A stretch of 64,000 nt of DNA from CAZZBK01 sp964387325 (GTDB lineage Bacteria; Planctomycetota; Planctomycetia; Pirellulales; PNKZ01). The translations under genes and the position numbers were made by a program. Position 1 is the first letter of the stretch. Each line of letters opens with the position of its first letter. The stretch covers positions 3,186 through 67,185 of the forward strand of contig CAYLYE010000005.1 of the NCBI GenBank assembly GCA_964387325.1. The letters are read 5' to 3'. The notes under the pieces are model-generated. The model was not told where the DNA came from and made no database searches. It saw only the letters and a program-made list of their open reading frames with translations. Below, piece after piece: positions 28,535-36,981 of this stretch.

Positions 28535-28644
28535 GGAAGAGCATCGCGGCGAACGATAACAACTCGGCTGGGCGAATTTTGCCCGGTTTGCCATACTGAC
28601 GTGGCGTGATACACGGAGTTGGAGCAACGGAGTGCCAGCGGTCG

Positions 28645-29946
28645 ATGCGCATTTTCTTTTCGGTCGGCGAGCCTAGCGGCGATTTGCATGGGGCGAATTT
28701 AATTCGCGAACTGACCGCCCTGCGCCCGGATATCGAGGCGGTCGGCTACGGTGGCCCGCGCATGGCCCAAGCCGGCTGCGTGTTGCACGAGGACCTGACG
28801 CAATGGGCCGTGATGTGGATCGCCCGCGTACTGCTCAACCTGCACGTGTTCCTGGGTCTGCTGAGCCGCGCGGATCGTTACTTCCGACATCACCGGCCCG
28901 ATGCGGTCGTGCTGATCGATTACCCGGGCTTCAATTGGTGGATTGCCCGTCGCGCCAAGGCGCATGGCATCCCCGTGTTTTACTACTCACCGCCCCAGGT
29001 ATGGGCCTGGGCTCGCTGGCGAGTCAACAAGATGCGGCGCTTCGTCGACCACGTGCTGTGCGGCTTGCCGTTCGAGGCCCAGTGGTACCGCGAACAAAAC
29101 TGCCCGGCCGAGTTCATTGGGCATCCGTACTTCGATGAGTTGCGCGAGCGAACGCTCGACGCCGAGTTCATGACCGCCCAGCAGGCCAAGTCGCGTCGGC
29201 TGGTCACACTGCTGCCCGGGTCGCGGACGCAAGAGGTGACTCAAAACCTGCCCTCGATGCTCGCAGCCGCCCGGCTCATCCAGCAGCGCCTCGGCGACGT
29301 GCGGTTTGCCATCGCCGCTTTTAAGGAACATCAAGCCGAGTTCGCTCGCCAACAGGTTGCCGAGAGCGGTTTGGATATCGAGGTGCATCTGGGACGCACG
29401 GCGGAGTTGATCGAATTGGCCACGTGTTGTCTGGCGGTGTCGGGGAGCGTGTCGCTCGAATTGCTGTACCACCTGAAGCCCACGGTGATTGTGTATCGGA
29501 CGACGAAGTTTGGCCTGTGGCTGCAACGTCAGTTGCGGAAAACACGCTACATTACGCTGGTGAATCTGTTGGCGAGAGACGACCCGTTCGTGCCGCGCGC
29601 GACGGACGAGGTCACTCGAGCGGCGGCCGGAAACAACGTGCTGTTTCCTGAGCATCTGACGGTCGCCGACCCCGCGGAGGCACTGGCCGAGCAACTCTCG
29701 CACTGGTTGACGGATGAGTCGGCTCGGCAACAGCGGGTGGCGCAACTCGACGAGTTGCGCGCTGAAGTGAGCCAGGGTGGGGCGTCTCGCGCCGCAGCCC
29801 AGCGCATCGTCGCGGTGGTCGAGAGGCGTCGGCCCAGCGTGCCACGGCCGCATTATGCTCCGTCGTTACGAGTCGAGAGCAGTTGCGGCGCCGACGTTGA
29901 GTACGAGCGACACTTGGCCGCGATTCGCCAGGGCGTGCTAGACTGA
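28645..29946 (+). CDS. lpxB: Lipid-A-disaccharide synthase
   Basis: A 433-residue GT19 enzyme when started at ATG 28645; an in-frame ATG at 28606 adds 13 residues that do not belong to the family. It begins MRIFFSVGEPSGDLHGANLI. It carries GYGGPRMAQAGC, IDYPGFNWWIARRAKAHGIPVFYY, SPPQVWAWARWRVNKMRR, LLPGSRTQEV and AVSGSVSLELLYH. It condenses UDP-diacylglucosamine with lipid X at the inner membrane. Its presence supports a lipid A-containing outer membrane. No other lpx genes lie in the window. The C-terminal ~40 residues are a non-family extension. Confidence 0.96.
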   Translation: MRIFFSVGEPSGDLHGANLIRELTALRPDIEAVGYGGPRMAQAGCVLHEDLTQWAVMWIARVLLNLHVFLGLLSRADRYFRHHRPDAVVLIDYPGFNWWIARRAKAHGIPVFYYSPPQVWAWARWRVNKMRRFVDHVLCGLPFEAQWYREQNCPAEFIGHPYFDELRERTLDAEFMTAQQAKSRRLVTLLPGSRTQEVTQNLPSMLAAARLIQQRLGDVRFAIAAFKEHQAEFARQQVAESGLDIEVHLGRTAELIELATCCLAVSGSVSLELLYHLKPTVIVYRTTKFGLWLQRQLRKTRYITLVNLLARDDPFVPRATDEVTRAAAGNNVLFPEHLTVADPAEALAEQLSHWLTDESARQQRVAQLDELRAEVSQGGASRAAAQRIVAVVERRRPSVPRPHYAPSLRVESSCGADVEYERHLAAIRQGVLD

Positions 29947-29993
29947 CGCTCGAACGCTCTCGACCGTAGGACCCTTGAGGAATTTGTGCTGAG

Positions 29994-30722
29994 ATGATCG
30001 CCGAACCGCCCCCCACCGATTACGACGTGAATTTCTCGCTCGGCGGAATTCGCGTCCGGGTGCATCCGTTTTTCTGGATCGTCAGCCTGCTGTTCTCGGC
30101 CAATACGGGCGCGAAGCCGGATGTGGTGCTCGTCTGGTTGCTGGCCTTGTTCGTGTCGATCGTGGTGCATGAGATGGGGCATGCCCTGGCGTTTCGTTAC
30201 TACGGCAGCTCGTCACACATCGTGTTGCATGGTTTTGGCGGACTGGCGATCCCGCATGGGCAGACTTGGCGTGGGACATTGCCGAATGTGGTGATTGCGC
30301 TGGCGGGTCCTGGTGCTGGGTTTCTCCTGGCGACGTTCGTAATCGTCATGCTGCATGCCGCGAACATTAGTGCGAGCGTTCAGTTTGGCCCATCGTTCTT
30401 TCCGAGTTGGAGCGTCGGCTTGATTCAAAACAAGCATCTCTGGCTGCTTGTGAACGATATGCTCTACATCAATATCTATTGGGGGCTGGTAAACCTGTTG
30501 CCCGTGTATCCGCTCGACGGTGGTCAAGTGTCGCGGGCGTTGTTTCTTCGTTACAGCACGGGGAATGCCCTGCAACAGTCGCTCGGTTTGTCCGTCTTGG
30601 TTGGGGCGGCCATCGCCTTTTGGGCCCTCCAGCAGCAGAATATGTTCGTCGGCCTGATGTTTGGTTACCTTGCCGTAACTAGTTACCAGCAAATGCAAAG
30701 CGGCGGATGGGGACGATGGTAA
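29994..30722 (+). CDS. Site-2 protease-family (M50) intramembrane metalloprotease
   Basis: A 242-residue membrane protein with about six hydrophobic segments. The zinc site is HEMGH (His59, Glu60, His63) in VVHEMGHALAFRYYG; the third ligand is Asp175 in NLLPVYPLDGGQ. There is no PDZ or CBS domain, so this is a minimal S2P of the kind common in environmental bacteria. Substrate unknown. It follows lpxB by 47 bp and overlaps the next gene by 16 bp, so the three are probably one operon. Confidence 0.93.
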   Translation: MIAEPPPTDYDVNFSLGGIRVRVHPFFWIVSLLFSANTGAKPDVVLVWLLALFVSIVVHEMGHALAFRYYGSSSHIVLHGFGGLAIPHGQTWRGTLPNVVIALAGPGAGFLLATFVIVMLHAANISASVQFGPSFFPSWSVGLIQNKHLWLLVNDMLYINIYWGLVNLLPVYPLDGGQVSRALFLRYSTGNALQQSLGLSVLVGAAIAFWALQQQNMFVGLMFGYLAVTSYQQMQSGGWGRW

Positions 30723-31498
30723 CCGGGGGCCCAACACGTCGGCTCGTGGTGTTGGGGGCCAGCAACGTGGCCCGCGGACTCAACCCCCTGGCGCGGCTGG
30801 CTCAGCAGGCCTGGAACGAGCCGCTGGACATGCTGATCGCGACGGGGCACGGTCGATCGTATGGGTTGCGGAGTCAGGTGCTCGTTCGTTCGCTGCCGGG
30901 CATGGTGACGTGTGGGCTATGGCGCGCCTTGGAAGAGCGACCACCGTTGCCAACGATGGCGCTGTTGACCGACATTGGGAACGACATCGCCTATCATGTC
31001 GGCGTCGATCAGATCGTCGAGTGGGTCGATGAATGCATTGCTCGGCTGTTAAGACAGAGAGCTGAGATTGTCTTGACAGGATTGCCGCTCGCTTCGTTGC
31101 GAGATTTGGACGCCGCGCGCTATTATTTTTTTCGCACGCTGTTGATGCCTCGCTGTCGCTTGAGTTTGCACGAGATGATTCACCGCGCCGAGCAGTTGAA
31201 CACGGCACTCGAGCAACTCGCCGCGCGACATGCGATCACGTTCGCGCGGCCCGAGCCGAGTTGGTTTGGCGTCGATCCGATTCATATTCGTCTGCGCCAT
31301 TGGTCGACGGCGTGGGGTGTGTATTTATCGCGATTTTCCGGAGTGAAATCGTCGATTATGCGTGCGGGTGTATCGCCGTTGGAATGGTTGCGATGGCGTT
31401 TCTTGGTGCCCGATGAACGACGGTTGTTTGGCTACACACAGCGTGGCGCGCAGCCGCAGTGGCGCGGCGCCGATGCGAGCGCGTTGTCATTGTATTGA
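30707..31498 (+). CDS. SGNH-hydrolase-like protein of unknown substrate
   Basis: A 263-residue soluble protein. The SGNH blocks can be matched loosely: LVVLGASNVARGL (block I, with GASN in place of GDS), GHGRSYG (block II Gly), TDIGNDIAY (block III, GND) and DPIHIRLRHW (block V, Asp-x-x-His). The match is by motif order only. A possible role is removal of acyl or acetyl groups from an envelope glycan. The gene overlaps the S2P-like gene by 16 bp; a second ATG at 30716 is equally possible as start. After its stop, GC drops and no gene follows for 350 bp. Confidence 0.7.
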   Translation: MGTMVTGGPTRRLVVLGASNVARGLNPLARLAQQAWNEPLDMLIATGHGRSYGLRSQVLVRSLPGMVTCGLWRALEERPPLPTMALLTDIGNDIAYHVGVDQIVEWVDECIARLLRQRAEIVLTGLPLASLRDLDAARYYFFRTLLMPRCRLSLHEMIHRAEQLNTALEQLAARHAITFARPEPSWFGVDPIHIRLRHWSTAWGVYLSRFSGVKSSIMRAGVSPLEWLRWRFLVPDERRLFGYTQRGAQPQWRGADASALSLY

Positions 31499-31852
31499 AG
31501 CGTGGTCCAGATGATGTGGCGCGTTGTTAAGCAGAACCTCACGACGAAGAAAAGATAAAAAATTCAAATTTCAGTAAAATTCATGTTGCCAAGATTTCGA
31601 TAATTCGTACAACTACACAGAAGAAAGCAGTCTATGTCTGTTTGGCTAAGACGTTGTGGCTGATCGCAACCTAGGGAAGTGGTCAGTACGACGAAGCGAT
31701 AGGAAGTTGGTTTCTATGTTTCGGGTGCGATGACGTCGGGAGAGTTCAACACGGTTCACGGAAGCTCTGGTCAATACAGAATTTTTAGTGGATCAGTGGG
31801 ACTCATTTTTCTCCGGACGAAGTTTCACCTAACTTTTTTGGAGGATGTGAAC
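31499..31852 (+). promoter_or_regulatory. AT-rich upstream region and leader of the Lys/Ala peptide gene
   Basis: A 354-bp stretch without a convincing gene, much more AT-rich than its surroundings. A possible promoter is TTGCCA (31586-31591), 16 bp, TACAAC (31608-31613), which would give a ~240-nt leader. An upstream in-frame ATG at 31730 could extend the peptide by 41 residues, but these look non-coding and have no ribosome-binding site. Confidence 0.4.
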
Positions 31853-31912
31853 GTGGCCAAGAAGAAAGCTGCCAAGAAGGCTGCCAAGAAGGCTGCCAAG
31901 AAGAAGAAGTAA
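31853..31912 (+). CDS. Lys/Ala-rich micro-protein (19 aa), histone H1-tail-like
   Basis: A GTG start at 31853 lies 8 bp behind GGAGG (31840-31844), a strong site in a region where most genes lack one. The product is MAKKKAAKKAAKKAAKKKK: three KKAA-type repeats and a poly-Lys end, with no hydrophobic residue except Ala. This composition is that of histone H1/HU C-terminal tails and could bind DNA or RNA. The stop codon forms the loop of a 10-bp hairpin, and an intrinsic terminator follows. The start site and terminator argue for a real gene; function is inference. Confidence 0.6.
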   Translation: MAKKKAAKKAAKKAAKKKK

Positions 31913-31922
31913 CTTCTTCTTC
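31900..31922 (+). other. Hairpin enclosing the micro-protein stop codon
   Basis: GAAGAAGAAG (31900-31909) and CTTCTTCTTC (31913-31922) are perfectly complementary around the TAA stop (31910-31912). In the mRNA the last codons and the bases just after the stop could form a 10-bp stem, which may affect termination or stability. Confidence 0.6.
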
Positions 31923-32023
31923 GGCGCGTCGATTAATTGCCTCGTCGTGTGCCGAGTCGCAATGACTCTGGCCTAGACGATGGCTCTCGACGCCCCGCCC
32001 AATTTTGCTGGCAACAACGAGAA

Positions 32024-32067
32024 AGAGCCGTCCAACTCACGTGGGTTGGACGGCTCTAAGTTTTTAA
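32024..32067 (+). terminator. Intrinsic terminator downstream of the Lys/Ala peptide
   Basis: AGAGCCGTCCAAC (32024-32036) and GTTGGACGGCTCT (32045-32057) form a perfect 13-bp stem with an 8-nt loop, followed by AAGTTTTTAA. This is the clearest plus-strand rho-independent terminator in the window. It has only the 19-residue gene in front of it. Confidence 0.85.
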
Positions 32068-32130
32068 TGGGGCAGTGGTTAGCGAGACCCGTGGTGAACA
32101 AGCCTAGGTCGGCCACGCGCAAGACTGGGT

Positions 32131-32157
32131 GCCCCAAGCCGGGGCGGCTCTGCCGCC
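32131..32157. repeat. Two nested short GC hairpins
   Basis: GCCCC-AAGCC-GGGGC (32131-32145) and GGCGGC-TCT-GCCGCC (32143-32157) overlap. This compact GC block may be a copy of a dispersed element; no second copy was found in the window. Confidence 0.35.
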
Positions 32158-32208
32158 GTGGTACCAACGACCGACGTGCCGGTTCGGAGAATTATTGTCT
32201 CGACCTGC

Positions 32209-32694
32209 TCAGAATATCCGCTCGTGCGAGACAACGATCCGCGGCGCCAGAGACTCGCGCACTCGACTCACTCGGACGGCAAACAAATGCCGTCGATCAT
32301 CGGTCTCGTAGCTATAGCGCAGGTACACGCTCGCATAGCGCCCGTTGATCACATCGCGAATTCCGTCGGCGACCAGTTGGGCCTCGCGCGCTGCGTCGCC
32401 GCTGGTGTGATCGCAAACCTGAAGATAGTTCATGCCGACACCGTGGCTTGAACTGCACATGCCATTTTCATTCGCAAAGTTGCGCCAAGCATCGTTGATG
32501 GCCAAAATCTCGCCGCGCTCGTCGAGCACCGCAACATGCGCTGCCAGCGCGTTGAGTCGTTCCCACATCGCGGGCCGCACGATCGGCGCGACAATCGGGG
32601 CACGCCAAGCCGTGGGCGAAGGGTAGCCATCGTAGCTGGGTGTGTAAGTGGCTTCACCACCGCCAAACCATGTATTGCCCAATGAGTCGGACAT
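32209..32694 (-). CDS. Small PAS-domain-like protein
   Basis: 161 residues from ATG 32694 (an ATG at 32745 would add 17). After a Gly/Tyr/Pro-rich head of ~40 residues, a PAS-like fold can be followed: HVAVLDERGEILAINDAW, then RNFANENG, VGMNYLQVCD and the beta-strands SVYLRYSYETDDRRHLFAVRV. The last part (SRVRESLAPRIVVSHERI) resembles the end of PAS domains that normally lead into GGDEF or kinase modules. Here nothing follows, so it is a stand-alone sensor or binding module, or a remnant of a larger protein. No partner gene is adjacent. Confidence 0.7.
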   Translation of the reverse strand: MSDSLGNTWFGGGEATYTPSYDGYPSPTAWRAPIVAPIVRPAMWERLNALAAHVAVLDERGEILAINDAWRNFANENGMCSSSHGVGMNYLQVCDHTSGDAAREAQLVADGIRDVINGRYASVYLRYSYETDDRRHLFAVRVSRVRESLAPRIVVSHERIF

Positions 32695-32838
32695 TGTCGA
32701 CCTCGCTCGCTGCGTGATGTGAATCCAGATCAAAGCCAAGTACAACCTTGGTCTAACACGTGCGGCCCGAGCGACTCAAGAATTTCTGCCACGCGAAACC
32801 GTAGTTGCTAAAGTTTTCCGCGCCGGCTCGTAACGATT

Positions 32839-33732
32839 CTAGCGATCGCTTAAACCTGCCGGGCCGTTGTCGCACTCGATCGCCCTTGGGGGCGTCGAAC
32901 GCAGATATCGGAACCCCAATCCCAGCAGGATCAAACCGCCGCCGGCAAAGGTCCAGACCGCCGGCAGCTCGCCCCAGGCCAACGCAACCCACAGCGGCAC
33001 CAATAGCGGCTCGAGCAAGCCGATCGCCGCGGCCTCTTGGCTGGGGATCCGTTTAAGTCCCTGGGCAAACAGCCAATACGGAATTGCCAACTGCAACACG
33101 CCGAAGGCGATGAGCATGCCCCACTGGTTTCCCTCGGGCAACGGACAATGCGTGAGCACGTAGGGGGACAACAGCAGTGCAGAGGTCGATTGATTGATCA
33201 CGATCAGCCAAGCGGCGTCGAAGGCGTGCAGTCGGCGGAGCGAAACGACCACCACGGCATAGAACGCGCCGCTGAGGGTCCCCAACCCGACGCCCAACAA
33301 CGCCGAGGGGCTGACGACATAGATCGACTCGCACACCATGATCACGGCCGCGCCGGCGAGACCCGAGACGAGCGGGATCAAATTGCGGCGATCGAACGGC
33401 TCGTGGTAGAGCCACAAGCCGGAGAGGAACACCCAGAGCGGCGCGGTGTTTTGCAGCCAGATGGCGTTGGCCGCGGTGGTGTACGTCATGCTGGGCAGAA
33501 AGGTGCAGTTCATCAGCCAGAAGCTGAGCGCCATCGGAATCATCCGCACATCCCATTGCACGCGTCGGACGAGCGGCAGCAGGCAAGCGACCGCGAAGAT
33601 GGCGCGCCAAAACGCGAGCGCTAAACCGCGCGAGTCGCTTGGCCAGTTCTCGAACGTGGGCGATTTGACAAAGAAGCCGTTGATGCTCCAGAAGAACGCC
33701 GCGGCAAGCACAAGCAATCGGCCGGTGTTCAT
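32839..33732 (-). CDS. EamA/DMT-family transporter
   Basis: A 297-residue membrane protein with about ten hydrophobic helices in two homologous EamA halves. It starts RLLVLAAAFFWSINGFFVK (first half) and has AIGLLEPLLVPLWVALAWGE with the conserved Glu-Pro in the second half. Members export metabolites such as amino acids or purines, or move nucleotide sugars; the substrate cannot be told. The C-terminal 20 residues are a short hydrophilic tail. It is separated from the zinc-ribbon membrane protein gene by 44 bp on the same strand. Confidence 0.93.
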   Translation of the reverse strand: MNTGRLLVLAAAFFWSINGFFVKSPTFENWPSDSRGLALAFWRAIFAVACLLPLVRRVQWDVRMIPMALSFWLMNCTFLPSMTYTTAANAIWLQNTAPLWVFLSGLWLYHEPFDRRNLIPLVSGLAGAAVIMVCESIYVVSPSALLGVGLGTLSGAFYAVVVVSLRRLHAFDAAWLIVINQSTSALLLSPYVLTHCPLPEGNQWGMLIAFGVLQLAIPYWLFAQGLKRIPSQEAAAIGLLEPLLVPLWVALAWGELPAVWTFAGGGLILLGLGFRYLRSTPPRAIECDNGPAGLSDR

Positions 33733-33776
33733 GTCGAGGGTTTACCGGTCGAGGAGGGCTGACAGCGGCGGGCAGC

Positions 33777-34415
33777 TTATTTGCCGCGACGCGTTTTCTT
33801 GCCGCGCTTCCAATTCATAATCAATAGCACGATCGCAGCCAGAGCGGCGCCGCTCGCCAACCACCACACGACCGACACGCCTTCCAACTCCTCGTGAAAG
33901 ATAGGCTTCACGACCAACGCCCACAAGAGCATCCACACGAACGACACGCCCACGCCGATCGCCGCGCGAATCGACCATGTCACGAACGCCTGATTGACCG
34001 CTTCTTCCTTCTGTTGACGTTCCTGCTCGATCTTCCGCTTGTATTCCAAGCTGTTTTCGTAGAGCAAGTCCATCTGTTGATGGCAGTGCGGACAGAGCGC
34101 CCGTTTGCCAAGGATATCGGAAGGCGTTTCGAGCACGTGACCGTTCGGGCAGGGGATGTGCACCAGCTCGGGAATCTCCGGCTCGACGGGTTCCGGTTCG
34201 GGCTCGGGCTCCGGTTCAGGCTCAATCTCTGGCTGCACAAACTCTTCTTGTGGCGGTGGCGCGGGAGGACCGCCCATGCCGCTCTGACCCATTCCCGGAT
34301 TCATCATCGGTACGACGAACAGTGAACCGCACAACGGGCACTGACTCTGTCGCCCCATCTGCGACTCGTCCCCCTGCAACAAATGACCCTGTGGGCAATA
34401 GAACTGAAACGGCAT
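33777..34415 (-). CDS. Zinc-ribbon membrane protein with Glu-Pro repeat linker
   Basis: 212 residues. Two half-ribbon pairs are visible: FYCPQGHLL...CPLCG (residues 7-30) and IPCPNGHVLETP...CPHCH (~88-113). Between them lies a Pro/Met/Gly-rich stretch and a Glu-Pro repeat (~63-80). A charged coiled coil (~120-140) precedes two transmembrane helices (~147-170 and ~184-202), and the end is very basic (KRGKKTRRGK). Such 'CP-x-GH' ribbons are common in planctomycete proteins. I infer a cytosolic zinc-binding head anchored in the inner membrane. No function known. Confidence 0.75.
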   Translation of the reverse strand: MPFQFYCPQGHLLQGDESQMGRQSQCPLCGSLFVVPMMNPGMGQSGMGGPPAPPPQEEFVQPEIEPEPEPEPEPEPVEPEIPELVHIPCPNGHVLETPSDILGKRALCPHCHQQMDLLYENSLEYKRKIEQERQQKEEAVNQAFVTWSIRAAIGVGVSFVWMLLWALVVKPIFHEELEGVSVVWWLASGAALAAIVLLIMNWKRGKKTRRGK

Positions 34416-34492
34416 GTTGAACTACTTTCGTCGAGATCTCGGTTTTTAAATGGTGGTCTGGTTTCAAACGTTTCCGCCGTCTCAACCATCGC

Positions 34493-35095
34493 TCACGTCG
34501 ACACCGTCAAGTGGGGCTTCACGGCTCGCTGCCAACCGTAGTCGAAGAGTAACTGCCATTCGAGCCACTGAATTTCACGACCCAGCGCGGCGCATGGCGC
34601 GCCTTGAGTTACGATCGCGGCGCACAAATCCACGAACCGCGATGCGCTCCAGGTCGTCTGCTCGAGCAAGTAGCGTGCCACGTGCGGCAGTGGCTCGGTC
34701 TGCTCGGCCGCGATCGCCGCCGCCTGGGCTGCTGCGTTTAGCTCAGCTTCGATCGGATGCGCTCCGGCCTGGTGGAACCAATATTTGGCGTTGCTGTAGT
34801 CCCCTTCGCGACGGTGCATCATGCCGTGCCAGTAGCTCCCCTCTGACGTTTCGATTTGCTGGCTGATGTGATGTGCGCGATCGAGAAAATCGAAGTGCAG
34901 CCACAACGCGGCGCGACAGGTGTCGGCCCAAGTCGGATCGACCACCCGCTGTCCCGCGAGCCGAGAATCGTCGAGCAGTCGCGTGAGGGTCGTTTCGAGC
35001 GTGGCGGAGGCTCGACCGGGCCCCAACTCGGCGCGGCGCTCCCCAGCCAGCAGTGGGGCAAGGTCCGCGCCATATATTTGGGGATCGAAACGCAT
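34493..35095 (-). CDS. Conserved protein of unknown function
   Basis: A 200-residue soluble protein without signal or membrane segment. The core ALWLHFDFLDRAHHISQQIE, then SYWHGMMHRREGDYSNAKYWF, looks like a conserved family found across bacteria, with His and Trp residues that could bind a metal or ligand. I recognise the motif pattern but know of no assigned activity. It lies upstream of the zinc-ribbon gene on the same strand (77 bp gap). Confidence 0.75.
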   Translation of the reverse strand: MRFDPQIYGADLAPLLAGERRAELGPGRASATLETTLTRLLDDSRLAGQRVVDPTWADTCRAALWLHFDFLDRAHHISQQIETSEGSYWHGMMHRREGDYSNAKYWFHQAGAHPIEAELNAAAQAAAIAAEQTEPLPHVARYLLEQTTWSASRFVDLCAAIVTQGAPCAALGREIQWLEWQLLFDYGWQRAVKPHLTVST

Positions 35096-35442
35096 TGTCG
35101 ACCGGGGTCGGGTTTCAGTTTAAATAGGGCAAGAATTCCATCGTAATCAACACCCGTCGCGAATCGCACCCCCTCAGTCTGGTTATGCTATAGTTCATTT
35201 GTAAAGCTCGATTTCCTCGGGTTCGGGTTATCATCGGTCAAGCCGGGCGGTCGAGCGGATCGATCGTGACTCGTATTTCAGGGGTAATTCGTCTCGGTGG
35301 CGGAATAATTGAACTTGGCCCGGCACTTTTTTTACGAGTCGAGCGGAAACTCTACCCGACCTTGTGACGCGCCGTTACACTGACAAATTCCCTGAATTTT
35401 TTTCCTGCGCAAGCTCTTTTGACCTGGGTAACCGACACCATC
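35096..35442 (+). promoter_or_regulatory. Upstream region of the S1-like gene with extended -10 box
   Basis: The 347 bp hold no gene. TG-C-TATAGT (35186-35194) is a good extended -10 element; it would give a leader of about 240 nt before the S1-like start. Long leaders are usual for S1, which often regulates its own translation. No clear SD sequence precedes the ATG. Confidence 0.4.
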
Positions 35443-36867
35443 ATGAGTTCTGATCCGAATTCGCCCGTTCCCGCTGACGTCCCTGCTGTCGATGTTCCGC
35501 TCACGGGCGAAGCAAACGAGTCGAAAGACAATCGCGTTCGCATTGGCACTCAACGAGCCGGCAGTGGTCCGGTGCGGGCCAAGGCCCAGTTCAAAGGGGG
35601 CGAAGAACGACCTGAGCCCAAGGCCAAGGTCGCCGTTCCGAATCGTCGCCAGCGAATGAGCGACGAGATGGAGTTGGAGCTCGTCGCCGCTTTTGGCGAT
35701 GCGACGGTCGACGACCTGCTCGTCGACAAGGGAGACAAAGCCAATCGCGAGATCCCGCCCGAGTCAAAATGCCAGGGGCGTGTGGCGATGGTGCATAACG
35801 ACGACGTGTTCGTCGAGCTGGGGGGGCGCAATCAAGGCGTGCTCTCGTTGCGGCAGTTCACGGATCCGCCCGAAATCGGCGCGATCGTCGAGGTGATTGT
35901 CGATCGCTACTTGCCTGAGGAGGCGATCTACCAAATCCGCTTGCCGCAAGGCGCCGTGCAAGTGGGCGACTGGTCCGAGATCAGCGACGGGATGTTCGTC
36001 GAGGTGCGCGTGACGGGGCACAACAAGGGAGGCCTCGAGTGCGAGGTCAGCAACCTGCGCGCGTTCATGCCGGCCGGACAAGTCTCGCCCTATCGCGTCG
36101 AGGACCTGTCGACCTTCGTGGGCCAGAAGCTCACCTGCTTGGTGACCGAGTGTAATCCCGATCGACGCAATCTGGTCGTGAGTCGTCGCGCGGTGGTCGA
36201 GTACGAACAGTCGCAAGCGCGCGAGAAGCTCTGGACCGAGCTGGAAGAAGGTCAAGTTCGCGAAGGGACCGTTCGCAGCCTGATGGATTTCGGCGCGTTC
36301 GTCGACCTGGGCGGCGTCGACGGCCTGATCCACATCAGTCAGATGAGTTGGAAGCGCATCAAGCATCCCAACGAGTTGCTCAAGGTGGGAGACAGCGTCA
36401 AGGTGTTGGTACGCAAGATCGATCGCGAGACCCGCAAGGTCGGCCTGACGCTGCGTGACTTGGCAGGCGACCCTTGGACCAACATTCAGGATAAGTACCC
36501 GGTCGGCAGCATTGCCCGCGGCAGTGTGACGCGCGTGATGGAGTTTGGCGCGTTTGTCGAGATTGAGCCGGGAGTCGAAGGGCTCGTTCACATCAGCGAA
36601 CTCTCGCACGGTCGCGTGTTCCGCGTCACCGACTTTATCAAGGAAGGGGACACGGTCGAGGCCAAGGTCGTCTCGCTCGATCCCGATGAACGGCGCATTG
36701 GGCTGTCGATGAAGGCCCTACAGTCGCGGCCCGAGAAGAAAAAAGCCGACGACGAACCGGCCGAAGAAGAGACGGTCGAGCCGATCGTCCGCAAGCACAC
36801 CGGTCCGCTCAAGGGGGGCGCGTCGTCGGGCAAGTCCGAAGGCGCTAAGTTCGGCCTGAAGTGGTAG
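35443..36867 (+). CDS. Ribosomal protein S1-like RNA-binding protein, four S1 domains
   Basis: A 474-residue protein starting at ATG 35443; an in-frame ATG at 35419 is less likely. An acidic, disordered head of ~105 residues is followed by four S1 repeats: ~108-168 (CQGRVAMVHNDDVFVELGG), ~180-250 (divergent, GGLECEVSNLRAFMPAGQVS), ~272-340 (GTVRSLMDFGAFVDLGGVDG) and ~357-427 (GSVTRVMEFGAFVEIEPGVEG). The tail is basic. E. coli S1 has six domains, while shorter four-domain forms occur in other phyla. It probably takes the S1 role in mRNA binding at the ribosome, which would matter in a genome where many genes lack SD sequences. Confidence 0.88.
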   Translation: MSSDPNSPVPADVPAVDVPLTGEANESKDNRVRIGTQRAGSGPVRAKAQFKGGEERPEPKAKVAVPNRRQRMSDEMELELVAAFGDATVDDLLVDKGDKANREIPPESKCQGRVAMVHNDDVFVELGGRNQGVLSLRQFTDPPEIGAIVEVIVDRYLPEEAIYQIRLPQGAVQVGDWSEISDGMFVEVRVTGHNKGGLECEVSNLRAFMPAGQVSPYRVEDLSTFVGQKLTCLVTECNPDRRNLVVSRRAVVEYEQSQAREKLWTELEEGQVREGTVRSLMDFGAFVDLGGVDGLIHISQMSWKRIKHPNELLKVGDSVKVLVRKIDRETRKVGLTLRDLAGDPWTNIQDKYPVGSIARGSVTRVMEFGAFVEIEPGVEGLVHISELSHGRVFRVTDFIKEGDTVEAKVVSLDPDERRIGLSMKALQSRPEKKKADDEPAEEETVEPIVRKHTGPLKGGASSGKSEGAKFGLKW

Positions 36868-36981
36868 CCCGCCAAGCCATTCGCTGCGGATGCTGACCTC
36901 CTAGCGACCGGCAGCAGAATCGGATGGATCGACAACGGTGGATATGCGAGAATGATCGCTTCGCCTTGAGGAGGCTATGCG

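Noticed and set aside
31730..31852. Upstream in-frame extension of the Lys/Ala micro-protein
   Set aside because: No ribosome-binding site at the upstream ATG, non-coding-like composition, and a strong GGAGG directly before the inner GTG.
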